NCBI GenBank assembly: GCA_023229425.1
Contig: JALNZG010000011.1
Coordinates: 58,737-122,736 of the forward strand
Direction of reading: 5' to 3'
Source: Ignavibacteriaceae bacterium
GTDB lineage: Bacteria > Bacteroidota > Ignavibacteria > Ignavibacteriales > Ignavibacteriaceae
DNA: 64,000 nucleotides
The translations under genes were made by a program, and so were the position numbers. Positions 1-8,823 of this stretch are shown one piece after another (position 1 is the stretch's first letter; every line of letters starts with the position of its first letter). The notes under the pieces are model-generated. The model was given only the letters and a program-made list of their open reading frames with translations, searched no databases and was not told the DNA's origin.

Positions 1-240
1 TTCGACATCCGGCAAACCACGCATTGCCATTTCAATCGGGTAAGTTACATTCCGTTCAATCTCTATTGCGGAAAGTCCATCCGCGTGGCTTACTACTTCA
101 ACTTGTATGTTTGTTACATCCGGGAAAGCATCAATCGGCAAAGTCAGATATGAATACAATCCGAACACAACTATCAGCAGTGAAAGAAATATTATCATTC
201 CTCTCTGCTTCAGCGTTAATGAAATTATTTTTTCTAACAT
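1..240 (-). CDS. CusA/CzcA-family heavy-metal efflux RND pump, N-terminal 80 residues (cut by window edge)
   Basis: The reverse strand reads an open frame from an ATG at 240 to the window edge. It begins MLEKIISLTLKQRG and continues with a first transmembrane helix and then the 'LPIDAFPDVTNIQVEV' stretch, which is typical of the start of CusA/CzcA inner-membrane RND pumps. The pump would move metal ions (Cu/Ag or Co/Zn/Cd type) out through the adaptor and outer-membrane channel encoded just upstream. It begins 4 bases after the adaptor gene stops, so it is the third gene of the same operon. The substrate cannot be told from this fragment. Confidence 0.9.
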   Translation of the reverse strand, partial: MLEKIISLTLKQRGMIIFLSLLIVVFGLYSYLTLPIDAFPDVTNIQVEVVSHADGLSAIEIERNVTYPIEMAMRGLPDVE

Positions 241-244
241 TAGT

Positions 245-1411
245 TTAGTCTCCCGCCAATTCATCTTTTTTCAGTTCGCTCTTCAAATAGAAGACACCCT
301 TCGACACTACTTTTTCGCCTTCCTTTAATCCTTCTTTAATTTCAATGCGGTTATCAAGGTTTGATCCGGTAATTACAATTCTTTGAGTAAAGCTGAGATC
401 ACTTGTTTGAACAAAAACATATTCTTGTTCTGCTTCTTTTACAACGGCTTCAGCCGGGATCATAATTGCTTTGGCATTTGAACCAACCGGTATCTTTAAT
501 TCACCAAACATTTGCGGCTTCAATTTATTGTTCGCGTTGTTAAACTCACCACGTATTGTAATTGTTCTTGACTGTTCGTCAACAGTTTGACCGATGTATA
601 TTATTCTTCCGTTAAATTTCTCGTTCTGATAAGTTGCCGATGTGAATAATGCATTTGTTTTCTGACTTATCTTAGTTATATCCTTTTCATAAATCTGCCC
701 ATCAACCCAAACTGTAGTTGTATTAATCACTTTGAAAGCATTTGTAGTTGCGTCAACTACCTGCCCGATAACAACATTCCTTTCGACCACAACACCGTTG
801 ATTGATGATTTGATTGGCAATGTACCTGATGTATGTTCTTCACTCGCCTTTCCGTCAGTTACATCTTCATCACTAAGTCCAACAGAGTGAATCTTTTTAT
901 CTTCAGCTTTATATTCTGCAAGCGCTTTTTCATATTCAGCCTGGCTTTCCAGCAGTGTTTTTTGTGATCCTATTTTCTCATCGAATAATTTTTTCTGTCT
1001 TTCAGAATTTGCTTTTGTATAATCAAGTGCGGCTTTTGCTATCATGAAACCGGCTTTAATCTGCCCAATGTCCAGACCTTCAACCGTCATTAATATTTGT
1101 CCTGATTTGACATAATCTCCAACCCTAACAAATACTTTATGCACTCTTCCTTGAACAAGCGAACCGATCTGCGCTTCGTTATCCTGGTTAGTGATTACCT
1201 TTGCCGGGATTGTTAGATATCCGGTAAACGGTTGAAATGTTACCGTCACGGTTTCCAATTTTATTTGCTTCATTGATTCAGCGGTAAGCTTCACAACTTC
1301 ACTCTGCTCTTTTTGGCTTTCTTCATTTTTAGATTCTTCTTTACTGCCGCATCCCAAAAGTGCAAACGCTAATACATTTGCAGTTATTAATAATTTGATA
1401 CTTGCTTTCAT
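245..1411 (-). CDS. Efflux RND periplasmic adaptor subunit (CusB/CzcB family lipoprotein)
   Basis: This 388-residue protein starts with a lipoprotein signal (LLGC, Cys21) followed by a charged linker. A lipoyl/HlyD-like part is visible around 'GSLVQGRVHKVFVRVGDYVKSGQIL', a helical hairpin rich in Ala/Glu/Lys follows near residues 115-170, and then come beta-barrel and membrane-proximal parts. It would link the inner-membrane pump to the TolC-like channel in the periplasm. Its ATG directly abuts the stop codon of the upstream TolC-like gene, which indicates translational coupling in one operon. CusB-type metal specificity is inferred from family and context, not from ligand residues. Confidence 0.9.
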   Translation of the reverse strand: MKASIKLLITANVLAFALLGCGSKEESKNEESQKEQSEVVKLTAESMKQIKLETVTVTFQPFTGYLTIPAKVITNQDNEAQIGSLVQGRVHKVFVRVGDYVKSGQILMTVEGLDIGQIKAGFMIAKAALDYTKANSERQKKLFDEKIGSQKTLLESQAEYEKALAEYKAEDKKIHSVGLSDEDVTDGKASEEHTSGTLPIKSSINGVVVERNVVIGQVVDATTNAFKVINTTTVWVDGQIYEKDITKISQKTNALFTSATYQNEKFNGRIIYIGQTVDEQSRTITIRGEFNNANNKLKPQMFGELKIPVGSNAKAIMIPAEAVVKEAEQEYVFVQTSDLSFTQRIVITGSNLDNRIEIKEGLKEGEKVVSKGVFYLKSELKKDELAGD

Positions 1412-2710
1412 TTATTTCTCCAATTCTGATTTGTCAATAATATTTTGCCCGACTATTTCTTCAATCCGAAATACCGATTGATAATGATTGAATAAAGCAT
1501 TGATGTAATTATTCCGCGAGCTTATCAAAGTCTGTTTTGCCAGCAGGTATTCAAGGTAGGTCAATTCTCCGGCATCGTAACTTTTTATTGCGGTTCTGTA
1601 AATCTCTTCGACTTGCGGAAGAATGTCATTTACATATAGCTTTACTTGTTGTAAATTATTCTCGTGATCTGTGAAAGCGCTTTTTAATTTTAAGGCGATC
1701 TCATTCTTTGTTAATTGTAGATCTGATTCCGCGATAGATTGATTTGCATCGGCTTCTTGAATTTTCCCTCTTTGCTCGAACATAAACCAAAGAGGAACAG
1801 AAATGCCAAACGAAGCTCCATAAAAGCCATTATTGCGATTGACTTGTTGCTTGAAATATGCCAGGTTAATATTCGGCAGTAGTGAAGACCCAGCAAGCCC
1901 TTGATCTACCGATGCTATTCCATGATTTAATTCTGCAATCTTAATCTCAGGATTTGTCGCCTCCACAGATTTGTATATTTGTTCTAAAATAATTTTATGA
2001 TCGACAAATACAAGCGAATCTGTTAAACTGAAATTCGATTCATAACTTTGTTTCCCATATCCAAGTGAGTAATTCAGTTCCGCAAATGCTGTTGTAAGTT
2101 CGTTCTTTACAACTTCCAGATTGTTCCGCGCCTCTGTGTATTGAACTTTTGCAGTTAATCTTTCAAGATTCGTCCCTTCCCCAACATTCTGTCTTATCTC
2201 CGCTTTCTTAAAAAAATCTTCCGATATTAATAAATTTTCCTCAGCAAATTTTACATGGAATTGTTTAGCCAGAATTTTGTAGTAGCTGGTTTTCACTTGA
2301 TTGATAACGCTTCTCAATGCCAAGTTTAGTTTATAAACAGCAATCTCTTCTTCTTGGTTTAATTTGCTTCCTTTCAAAAAGTAATTTGAAGGAAATTCAA
2401 AAGATTGACTAACTTCAAAAGTTCGTTCGCTATAGTTACGTAAACTGCTGTTCACCGGCGCGTATTCATAACTAACGCCAACTTCCGGCTGAGGTAATGA
2501 TATTCCACTCCAAAACCTTCCTTTAGAAGCTGAAATATTTTCCTTTGCCCCTTTTACTTCCGGATTATTTTTCAATCCTGTTTCAATGGCTTCATTCAAA
2601 CTAAGTTTTTTAATTTCCGTCTGTCCGAAAAGGTTTAGTGATAACACTAAAGCCGCGAACAAAACAAAAGGTTTGTTTCCCGCAATGCGGGATTTCGCAA
2701 AACTCAACAT
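1412..2710 (-). CDS. TolC-family outer membrane efflux channel (CusC/CzcC type)
   Basis: This 432-residue protein has a signal peptide ending near 'LNLFGQ' and two long heptad-rich helical repeats with the family pattern 'LSLNEAIETGLKNNPEV' near the N-terminus and 'YDAGELTYLEYLLAKQTL' near the C-terminus. It would form the outer-membrane exit duct of the tripartite efflux system. It is the first large gene of the minus-strand operon with the adaptor and pump. No lipobox is visible, so it is probably not lipid-anchored, unlike E. coli CusC. Confidence 0.9.
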   Translation of the reverse strand: MLSFAKSRIAGNKPFVLFAALVLSLNLFGQTEIKKLSLNEAIETGLKNNPEVKGAKENISASKGRFWSGISLPQPEVGVSYEYAPVNSSLRNYSERTFEVSQSFEFPSNYFLKGSKLNQEEEIAVYKLNLALRSVINQVKTSYYKILAKQFHVKFAEENLLISEDFFKKAEIRQNVGEGTNLERLTAKVQYTEARNNLEVVKNELTTAFAELNYSLGYGKQSYESNFSLTDSLVFVDHKIILEQIYKSVEATNPEIKIAELNHGIASVDQGLAGSSLLPNINLAYFKQQVNRNNGFYGASFGISVPLWFMFEQRGKIQEADANQSIAESDLQLTKNEIALKLKSAFTDHENNLQQVKLYVNDILPQVEEIYRTAIKSYDAGELTYLEYLLAKQTLISSRNNYINALFNHYQSVFRIEEIVGQNIIDKSELEK

Positions 2711-2740
2711 ACTTTCTCCATATTATATAAAATTAACTTA

Positions 2741-2779
2741 TCCGCTGATGGCGGAAATAGAGTTATCCCGTAAAGGGAT
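2741..2779. repeat. Two short palindromes between the small His/Cys gene and the TolC-like gene
   Basis: TCCGC-TGATG-GCGGA (2741-2755) is followed by ATCCC-GTAAA-GGGAT (2765-2779). The first belongs to a short CCGC...GCGG palindrome type that also appears at 3233-3246 and 62605-62620. They could form small RNA hairpins inside the operon transcript. Confidence 0.5.
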
Positions 2780-2801
2780 CAATGAAAAGAATAGAGATTT
2801 G

Positions 2802-3170
2802 TTAAATCAGAAAAGTTCTATTTAATAAATAGAGTTCGGGGAATGGTTTTGTTGTAAGATGATGATCAGTTATTTCAAAAGAAGTCTGTATGGCAGTAGC
2901 TTCAATTTCTTCAAAACAATGGAAACAAATATCCTTGTTAATTTCAAGTTTCGGGAGTTCTACCCGTAAGATATTTGAATGAGTGTTTGTATTCTTGACA
3001 ATTTCACAGTAATCATGCGCGCCATGATTATCTCCGTCGTAATCTAAAAATCCTAACTCTGAGTGTAAAAACGAGAATATGAAAAATCCCAAAAGCAGGA
3101 GAGCTGTAATTTTTATTGCGCTATTTCTAAATATATTTTTCATTCTTCTCAAACTTAATGTTTTCAGCAT
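2802..3170 (-). CDS. Small exported His/Cys-rich protein heading the metal-efflux operon
   Basis: The protein has 122 residues if started at 3170; an in-frame ATG at 3143 (MKNIFRNSAI) is an alternative start. A hydrophobic segment (ALLLLGFFIFSFL) is followed by a short soluble part with 'GAHDYCE', 'CFHCF' and 'DHHLTT', so several His and Cys residues sit outside the membrane. Small HYC-type proteins of this kind often precede CusCBA-like operons in Bacteroidota, and metal sensing or metal chaperoning would fit. The function is inferred from composition and position only. It lies 91 bases upstream of the TolC-like gene on the same strand. Confidence 0.6.
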   Translation of the reverse strand: MLKTLSLRRMKNIFRNSAIKITALLLLGFFIFSFLHSELGFLDYDGDNHGAHDYCEIVKNTNTHSNILRVELPKLEINKDICFHCFEEIEATAIQTSFEITDHHLTTKPFPELYLLNRTFLI

Positions 3171-3232
3171 CTTAAACCAACCAAAATAAAAAGCAGAATA
3201 CAGCAGTTGTTTGAAGCGAATTGATTGTGCGG

Positions 3233-3246
3233 TCCGCTTAAGCGGA
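3233..3246. repeat. Perfect 14-bp palindrome upstream of two divergent genes
   Basis: TCCGCTTAAGCGGA lies in the 275-base divergent spacer between the metal-efflux operon and the glycerophosphodiesterase gene. It could be an operator or simply one of the short CCGC palindromes seen elsewhere in spacers. Confidence 0.4.
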
Positions 3247-3445
3247 TAACTCTACATTTCTTACACTTAACATAAGTCAGTTGTCTTTTCCTTAAATTTT
3301 CGTTTAAGATACCACGAACGCGCTATTGCCATTCTTAAAACAATAATATAATTTGCTCATATTGCTTAAGTAAAAGTTCTACGAATTTTGAAATTCTGTC
3401 AACTCTTATATAGCTTTTTAATTTAAAAATAAAAGGAGAATACAC

Positions 3446-5755
3446 ATGAAAAAATGGATTCAATTAAGTTTAACTGTTTGCACCTTAGTTTTCAGCACTA
3501 ACAGTTTCGCCGGTGTAAAAGTTATCGCTCATCGCGGCGGCTCTTATCTCGCTCCGGAAAATACGGCAGCGGCATGGAAGAAGGCTGTTGCATTAAAGGC
3601 TGATTTTTTTGAATTAGATATTCTGCTTTCGAGCGATGACTCGTTAATGATCATGCATGATGATACAGTTAACCGGACCACGAACGGATCGGGAACTGTA
3701 AGCGCTATGACCTACGCGCAACTACGTGCATTGGATGCCGGAAGTAAATTTAACACCAGTTTTGCCGGAGAAAAAATCCCAACTTTTTCTGAAGCATTAT
3801 ACATCGCTAAAACTGATCCCAACAATATTGGAATAGTTGCAGAAATTAAATCTACAAATGCCACTGCTGTAGCAAAAGTAGTTAAAATGATTCAAGACTA
3901 TGGTATGCAAACGAGGGTTATTGTTTCAAGTTTTAATCTTTCCCAATTATCTCAAGTAAAGACCCTGGACCCTACAATGAAAGTTCAACTTTTTGGTACA
4001 ATCACCAATTTTAATATTGATCAAGTTGCAAATATTGGCGGTGAATGGGTTGGAAGCGGCGGAACTACTACCCAAGCGATCATTGATTATGCACATTCAA
4101 AAAACGTTCTTTACAATGCATGGACTATTAATAGTGCGAACGCAATGTTCCCGTTGATTAAAACTACTATTGTCGATGGTATTACAACTGACGCACCCGA
4201 TGTGTTAATTGCCCTGGCGGATGACACGCCACCCACTGATGTTGTCTTAAATGTTCCAGTGATTTCAGTTACTAAAGTAACCCTTACCTGGCAGGCAGCA
4301 ATTGATGAACAGAGCGGTGTCACTAATTATCTTATCTATCGTGATGGAGTTTCTTCTCCAACAACACTGCTTGCAACAGTAGGGAAGATTACGGAATATG
4401 TGGAAGAAACTTATTCGGAAAATCAAACATTCTTCTATAGAGTAAAAGCAAGGAACACCGCCGGAATTTTAAGCGTCAATTACAGTAACGAAGTTTCTGC
4501 CTCCACCGGAGCTGATGTAAACAAGCCGGAAGTTTCCTACGTCTCATCCGGCAATGATTCCTCAACGGTATTTGTTGAATTTAGTGAAAGAGTAGACAAG
4601 ACAACTGCTGAGACAATGGCAAATTATGCCGTTGATAAATCAGTTGAGGTAGTAAGCGCAAAATTGGCTCTGGATCAAAGACAAGTTATACTTACAACTT
4701 CACCACTGGTTGATACAACTTATACGTTAACTGTTAAGAATGTTAAGGACAAAGCAATAACTCCAAATACAATTTTGGAGAGTTCACCAATCTTCCGGCA
4801 CCAAAATCTTTCTGCAAACATCGTTGCCTCTTACAGTTTGGAAGAGATAAAAGTAGTTGGGACCGATTCCCTTATAGTGGATGCCTCTGCAAATGCCAAT
4901 AACGGTGTTGCTAAAAATGGTCCTGCCATTTCAGAAGGATATCTTGGCAACGCGCTGAAATTTGATGGAGTTGATGATTATGTGCAATTTCAAGTATCTT
5001 CTTCATTTGATCTCCCGGGCGGAGTAGTTTCTCTTTCCGTTTGGACAGTTTTAAATTATTTACCTGCTGATCTTCCCGCAACTTTTGGTCCTATCTTCGA
5101 TTCTGAAACTGATAATTATGTTATCTATGAAGATAAAGGAAATAATCAATTGCGATTTAAAGCGGCTACATCTGGTGGAGCCGCAAGACCGGGAATCAAT
5201 GCTGCAGATCTTAAAACCGGCGAATGGCTGCATATCGTTGGTGTTTATGATGGAACAAACGCGAAGATTTATATGAATGGAATTTTAAAAAGCACTTTAC
5301 CGCTTACCGGAACTGTGAACAAAGGGCAGGTTGCAACACTTGGCAAAAGTGGGACTTCTTTTTTTAGCGGAAAAATAGATAACGTGCAAATTTTCAAAAA
5401 AGCTTTAACTTATCAGGAAGTCAGCGATTTGTATGCAAATACTAAAACAGCTGTAAACATTACTGCGGTAGAGGATGAAGATATTAATCTGAGGGAATTT
5501 AATTTAAACCAAAATTATCCGAATCCGTTCAATCCGGAAACAAAATTAAGCTATCAGCTACCCGTAAGTGGCAGAGTTTCTCTTAAAGTGTTTGATATAC
5601 TTGGAAGGGAAGTTGCTACATTGGTTGATGAGGTAAAAGAGGCGGGAACATATGATGTTTCTTTTAGTGGTAAAGCCTTTGCTAGCGGAGCGTATTTTTA
5701 CAAATTCCAATCCGGGAATTACGTTAAAATTAAAAAGATGATTTTGCTCAAATAA
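3446..5755 (+). CDS. Surface glycerophosphodiester phosphodiesterase with FN3, LamG-like and T9SS sorting domains
   Basis: A signal peptide ending near 'NSFAG' is followed by a GDPD catalytic domain (about residues 23-255) with HR at 29-30, EN at 38-39, E56/D58 and HD at 71-72, the conserved catalytic and metal-binding set. The enzyme hydrolyses glycerophosphodiesters to an alcohol plus glycerol-3-phosphate. Then follow a fibronectin type III domain, an Ig-like domain, a LamG/concanavalin-like domain (about 480-660), and a C-terminal T9SS domain starting at 'NYPNPFNPE' and ending KKMILLK. At 769 residues it is far longer than plain GDPD enzymes because of these adhesive additions. It is probably exported and fixed to the cell surface. 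The start has a good ribosome site (AAGGAG). Confidence 0.9.
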   Translation: MKKWIQLSLTVCTLVFSTNSFAGVKVIAHRGGSYLAPENTAAAWKKAVALKADFFELDILLSSDDSLMIMHDDTVNRTTNGSGTVSAMTYAQLRALDAGSKFNTSFAGEKIPTFSEALYIAKTDPNNIGIVAEIKSTNATAVAKVVKMIQDYGMQTRVIVSSFNLSQLSQVKTLDPTMKVQLFGTITNFNIDQVANIGGEWVGSGGTTTQAIIDYAHSKNVLYNAWTINSANAMFPLIKTTIVDGITTDAPDVLIALADDTPPTDVVLNVPVISVTKVTLTWQAAIDEQSGVTNYLIYRDGVSSPTTLLATVGKITEYVEETYSENQTFFYRVKARNTAGILSVNYSNEVSASTGADVNKPEVSYVSSGNDSSTVFVEFSERVDKTTAETMANYAVDKSVEVVSAKLALDQRQVILTTSPLVDTTYTLTVKNVKDKAITPNTILESSPIFRHQNLSANIVASYSLEEIKVVGTDSLIVDASANANNGVAKNGPAISEGYLGNALKFDGVDDYVQFQVSSSFDLPGGVVSLSVWTVLNYLPADLPATFGPIFDSETDNYVIYEDKGNNQLRFKAATSGGAARPGINAADLKTGEWLHIVGVYDGTNAKIYMNGILKSTLPLTGTVNKGQVATLGKSGTSFFSGKIDNVQIFKKALTYQEVSDLYANTKTAVNITAVEDEDINLREFNLNQNYPNPFNPETKLSYQLPVSGRVSLKVFDILGREVATLVDEVKEAGTYDVSFSGKAFASGAYFYKFQSGNYVKIKKMILLK

Positions 5756-5993
5756 AGAATGACATCTCTGTCGTAGGACGAATGGATGAATGGGTTTTTG
5801 ATTCTGGTGGTATCGATTTAGTCACAACTCAATATGTCTTTTGGACCGCATGTAAGACGTAATCAAATCGCATTAAAAACAGATTGCAAAATGACAAGGA
5901 TTGAGTGAATTGTAATTGGTTCCGTTGAATCGTTGTTTTTAGAAAAGTATGCGGTATCATTTAAACCTTCTACTGAAGCTCAAAGCTATAGGC

Positions 5994-8009
5994 CTATTTC
6001 AAAACTATCATTTTTTTTGTTTGCACAAAATCACCTGTTCGAAGTTGATAGAAGTATACTCCACTTGCAATTTGTTTGTTGCTCGTTGTTTGTTGTGGGC
6101 TGAAAGAAACTTCATAACTGCCAGGTTGTTTTTCTTCATTTACCAATGTCGCTACCTCCTTTCCAAGAGTATCATAAACTTTAAACGTAACATAACTGTT
6201 TACCGATACCTGATACCCAATAATCGTACTTGGGTTAAACGGATTTGGATAGTTTTGATCGAGATGAAATTCAGTTGGAAGTTTTCCCATATCTTTTTCT
6301 ACTTCAACAGCTAAAGAACCGTTGTTAAAATATCCGGCAACAAAAACTAGCGGGGCGTTCCAGTTGATACATATTTCGTTAGAAGCATAACTCTGCCAGT
6401 TATCAACATAACAAAGTGCCGGTGGAGTTGAACTAGGAATATTCAGCTTCATATAATCATCATCACGATTTTTATTTGGTCCACCCGCCATTAAACCGGG
6501 GACGGGTTCGGTAACGGGATCCGATTGTGAAGGGCGATGATGTGGATGCATCATTCGCTTATCACCAATTCCGGTAATAAATGAAATATCATTTCCGTTA
6601 GCGCCTAAAATATAGTTGAACTGAGTTAATGCAGCTTCGTAATACTCCGTTGTGTTGGTAAGTTGATAACCGGCAATAAGTAATATTGCTTTGTTTAACA
6701 CTTCGGAGTTGCTTCCCCAATAGTATTCACTTGTTTGGAGAACAACACCTAATCCATCAAGCTTTCCCCGGGCAACAAGTGTAGCGCAATAATTGTTCAA
6801 TGCAGTTTTGTGTTCTGTCTGAACTGATTGATCGATCTGTGGAATTGTTCCGAATAAGTAAGTTAGATTTGCCATAGGCGCCATTGATGGCCACGACATG
6901 CTTCTAGTAAATAAACCGTTCGTTTTATAGTTCGCTAAATAATAAGTGTGATACATATTTTCTGTTGTGCTGATAAATAATTCTGCGGAAGCCCAGAGCC
7001 TTTCATCACCATCATTTGAATCACCATATTCTCCTGTTGCGGTACCTGTTGGATTTTTGAAACCTCCGGTTGGAAAAATTTGAGGATGGACTTCAAGATA
7101 AGTCCATGCTTTTTTTGCTGCGTCCAAGCATTTATCCGCAAAAGCAGCATCATACTTTTTGAAAACACGGTAAGCCCTTGCCATAACCGCTGTAAAATCT
7201 GCCGTTGCGGTACTGCTGGGAGTATAAATATATCTTTTACCGGTATCGAACTGTGGCATTACAAAACTTTCAAATTGTTCACGGGTACACTTGGTAAATA
7301 CCGCGCCGTTAGCACGCTGCATTTTGAAAAACCAATCCAGTTCAAAGCGGATTTCATCTAAAATATCCGGCACAGAATTTCCACTTTCCGGAATGTTAAG
7401 ATCGTCGTACGTGAATTTATCGGGGAACATTTCGTAAGCCATTAATAATGTTCCGGCAGAAATACCGGCGTTCACAATATATTTTCCATAATCACCGGCA
7501 TCATGCCAACCGCCGGTTGCGCCAAGGTTTCCGGTTGTGTCTGTGCTGGAATGAAATGTTCCATCGGAGGTATGACATTGCACATGCGCATAAATACTCG
7601 CCTGCTGTTGAAGTAATGGCGCGCCGCATCGCTGAAAATAGAATCCTTTAAGAGATTTTTTGTAAACAGAATTAAAAACGGTATCGGCAATGAGAAACTG
7701 CGAAGATTTATTTCCAAGCTTATCGATGATATAATATTTTCCTGATTGTACGTACGAACTAAAATCTCCTTTATTTATCGCTAACCCGGTTGCGGGGTCG
7801 TTGGACTTTACAAATTCCGTTTTACCGCGAAAAACAATTGCGCCACTTGATGCATCGGCAACAAAAAAACTATCGGATGATGCTGTTAGAAAAACAATTT
7901 TTGTTGAGTTAACTAAATAACCTGCTTTGTTTAGAAGCACCGGACCTGCAAATAAGTTCATCGTCAACAAAATTAGGACTGATCCAATAATTTTTATTTT
8001 GGTTTTCAT
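5994..8009 (-). CDS. Glycoside hydrolase family 9 endoglucanase-type enzyme with T9SS sorting domain
   Basis: The protein has an N-terminal signal peptide, an Ig-like domain of the kind that precedes GH9 catalytic modules (about residues 25-110), and an alpha/alpha-barrel GH9 domain. The family motif GGWHDAGDYGKY holds the catalytic base aspartates (DAGD at 174-177, counted from an upstream ATG at 8021). The late motif 'HHRPSQSD' and 'NEICINWNAP' (Glu near 549) supply the other active-site residues, so the enzyme looks intact. GH9 enzymes cleave beta-1,4-glucans, usually cellulose. A T9SS tail from 'NYPNPFNPST' ends KKMIVLK. The ATG at 8009 was chosen because it gives a standard signal peptide (MKTKIKII). 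The gene is convergent with the glycerophosphodiesterase gene. Confidence 0.92.
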   Translation of the reverse strand: MKTKIKIIGSVLILLTMNLFAGPVLLNKAGYLVNSTKIVFLTASSDSFFVADASSGAIVFRGKTEFVKSNDPATGLAINKGDFSSYVQSGKYYIIDKLGNKSSQFLIADTVFNSVYKKSLKGFYFQRCGAPLLQQQASIYAHVQCHTSDGTFHSSTDTTGNLGATGGWHDAGDYGKYIVNAGISAGTLLMAYEMFPDKFTYDDLNIPESGNSVPDILDEIRFELDWFFKMQRANGAVFTKCTREQFESFVMPQFDTGKRYIYTPSSTATADFTAVMARAYRVFKKYDAAFADKCLDAAKKAWTYLEVHPQIFPTGGFKNPTGTATGEYGDSNDGDERLWASAELFISTTENMYHTYYLANYKTNGLFTRSMSWPSMAPMANLTYLFGTIPQIDQSVQTEHKTALNNYCATLVARGKLDGLGVVLQTSEYYWGSNSEVLNKAILLIAGYQLTNTTEYYEAALTQFNYILGANGNDISFITGIGDKRMMHPHHRPSQSDPVTEPVPGLMAGGPNKNRDDDYMKLNIPSSTPPALCYVDNWQSYASNEICINWNAPLVFVAGYFNNGSLAVEVEKDMGKLPTEFHLDQNYPNPFNPSTIIGYQVSVNSYVTFKVYDTLGKEVATLVNEEKQPGSYEVSFSPQQTTSNKQIASGVYFYQLRTGDFVQTKKMIVLK

Positions 8010-8448
8010 AATTGATTCCATTTACGATAGAGAGTTTTGATGAAAAGTCATTTCCTTCTAACCGGATTGAGTTCTCTTAATTTGTTTTTACTTCTGCGCT
8101 GAACAAATACAGCATGCATATAGCATTATCTATGCCGTTTAATAAGTTTCGTTTGGTCAATTGTCCGATATAACGTGTCTTCTGCTTGTTTCTCGTTTTT
8201 CTCTTAACCTGTTTTAAGATTCTAAATAAAAAGAATTCTTTTAGTGAACTGCCAGAAGGTTTAAGCAAATCTCTTTTCACCAAACGGCGCAGTGTAGTTA
8301 TTAAATTAATAAGCGCGTCTTATTATTTTAATAAATAGAGAACACTTTAAAAAGATTTAATCATCGAAAAATTGGAAATTTTCATTCTTTTATAAAAAAA
8401 TGCATGGCATCTTTTATGTTTCAAATACCTGCCTTATAAAGAAAAGTT
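8010..8448. other. Spacer upstream of GH9 gene and of the decayed symporter copy
   Basis: A 68-residue reverse-strand frame at 8077-8283 has no recognisable family and no clear ribosome site, and is not called. From about 8300 onward the sequence resembles the region before the intact symporter gene (14805 onward), so this is the left part of a duplicated segment. It includes the dyad at 8307-8325. Confidence 0.5.
8307..8325. promoter_or_regulatory. Conserved dyad TAATAAG-N5-CTTATTA, copy 1
   Basis: Seven-base perfect arms with a five-base spacer lie about 125 bases before the symporter pseudogene start. The same arms with a different spacer occur at 14814-14832 before the intact symporter gene. 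Conservation of the arms but not of the spacer suggests an operator; a weak hairpin is the alternative. Confidence 0.4.
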
Positions 8449-8728
8449 TTGGCGATGTCTTTTTCGATTTTCGATAGTTTAATCTTAGTAGTCTACTTAG
8501 AGGTAGGGCTAAGCATAGAGTTTCTCTATTCGCGGAAGTAAGAAAAACTACCGAAGGTTATTTTTTAGCTAGAAGAAATAGTGGTTAGGATGCAGTTGGG
8601 TTATCAATTTTTACAACCAACATTTTCAGTTGAATCATTTAGGTTTGGTCAGCAGAGACAGATCATCCCTTGTAATGTCGGCATCTATTTTATTATGTAT
8701 TGTTGGTCTCTGGAGTCTTTGGAAATAA
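8449..8728 (+). pseudogene. Internally deleted copy of the sodium:solute symporter gene
   Basis: The frame starts with TTG at 8449 and reads MAMSFSIFDSLILVVYL, closely matching the intact symporter at 14959 (MAASFSIFDSLILVAYL). A TAA stop replaces Lys after about 30 codons. Near 8630 the sequence jumps from the equivalent of codon 60 straight to the last 30 codons of the intact gene (HLG-VSRDRS ... SLWK stop at 8726-8728), so about 1.3 kb is missing. Sequence similarity continues on both sides, including the leader of the next gene. This is a dead remnant of a duplicated symporter plus surface-protein unit. Confidence 0.88.
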
Positions 8729-8823
8729 GTTGAAAAAGCATTTTATAGATTTGTTTATTTTAATTAATTGAATTGTTTCATTGAACTAAACAACTAACAA
8801 CTAACTAACAAAGGAGAAAAGTC

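Noticed and set aside
8077..8283. 68-residue reverse-strand frame in the spacer upstream of the GH9 gene
   Set aside because: No family, no clear ribosome site, and it lies in a spacer near duplicated DNA; likely chance.
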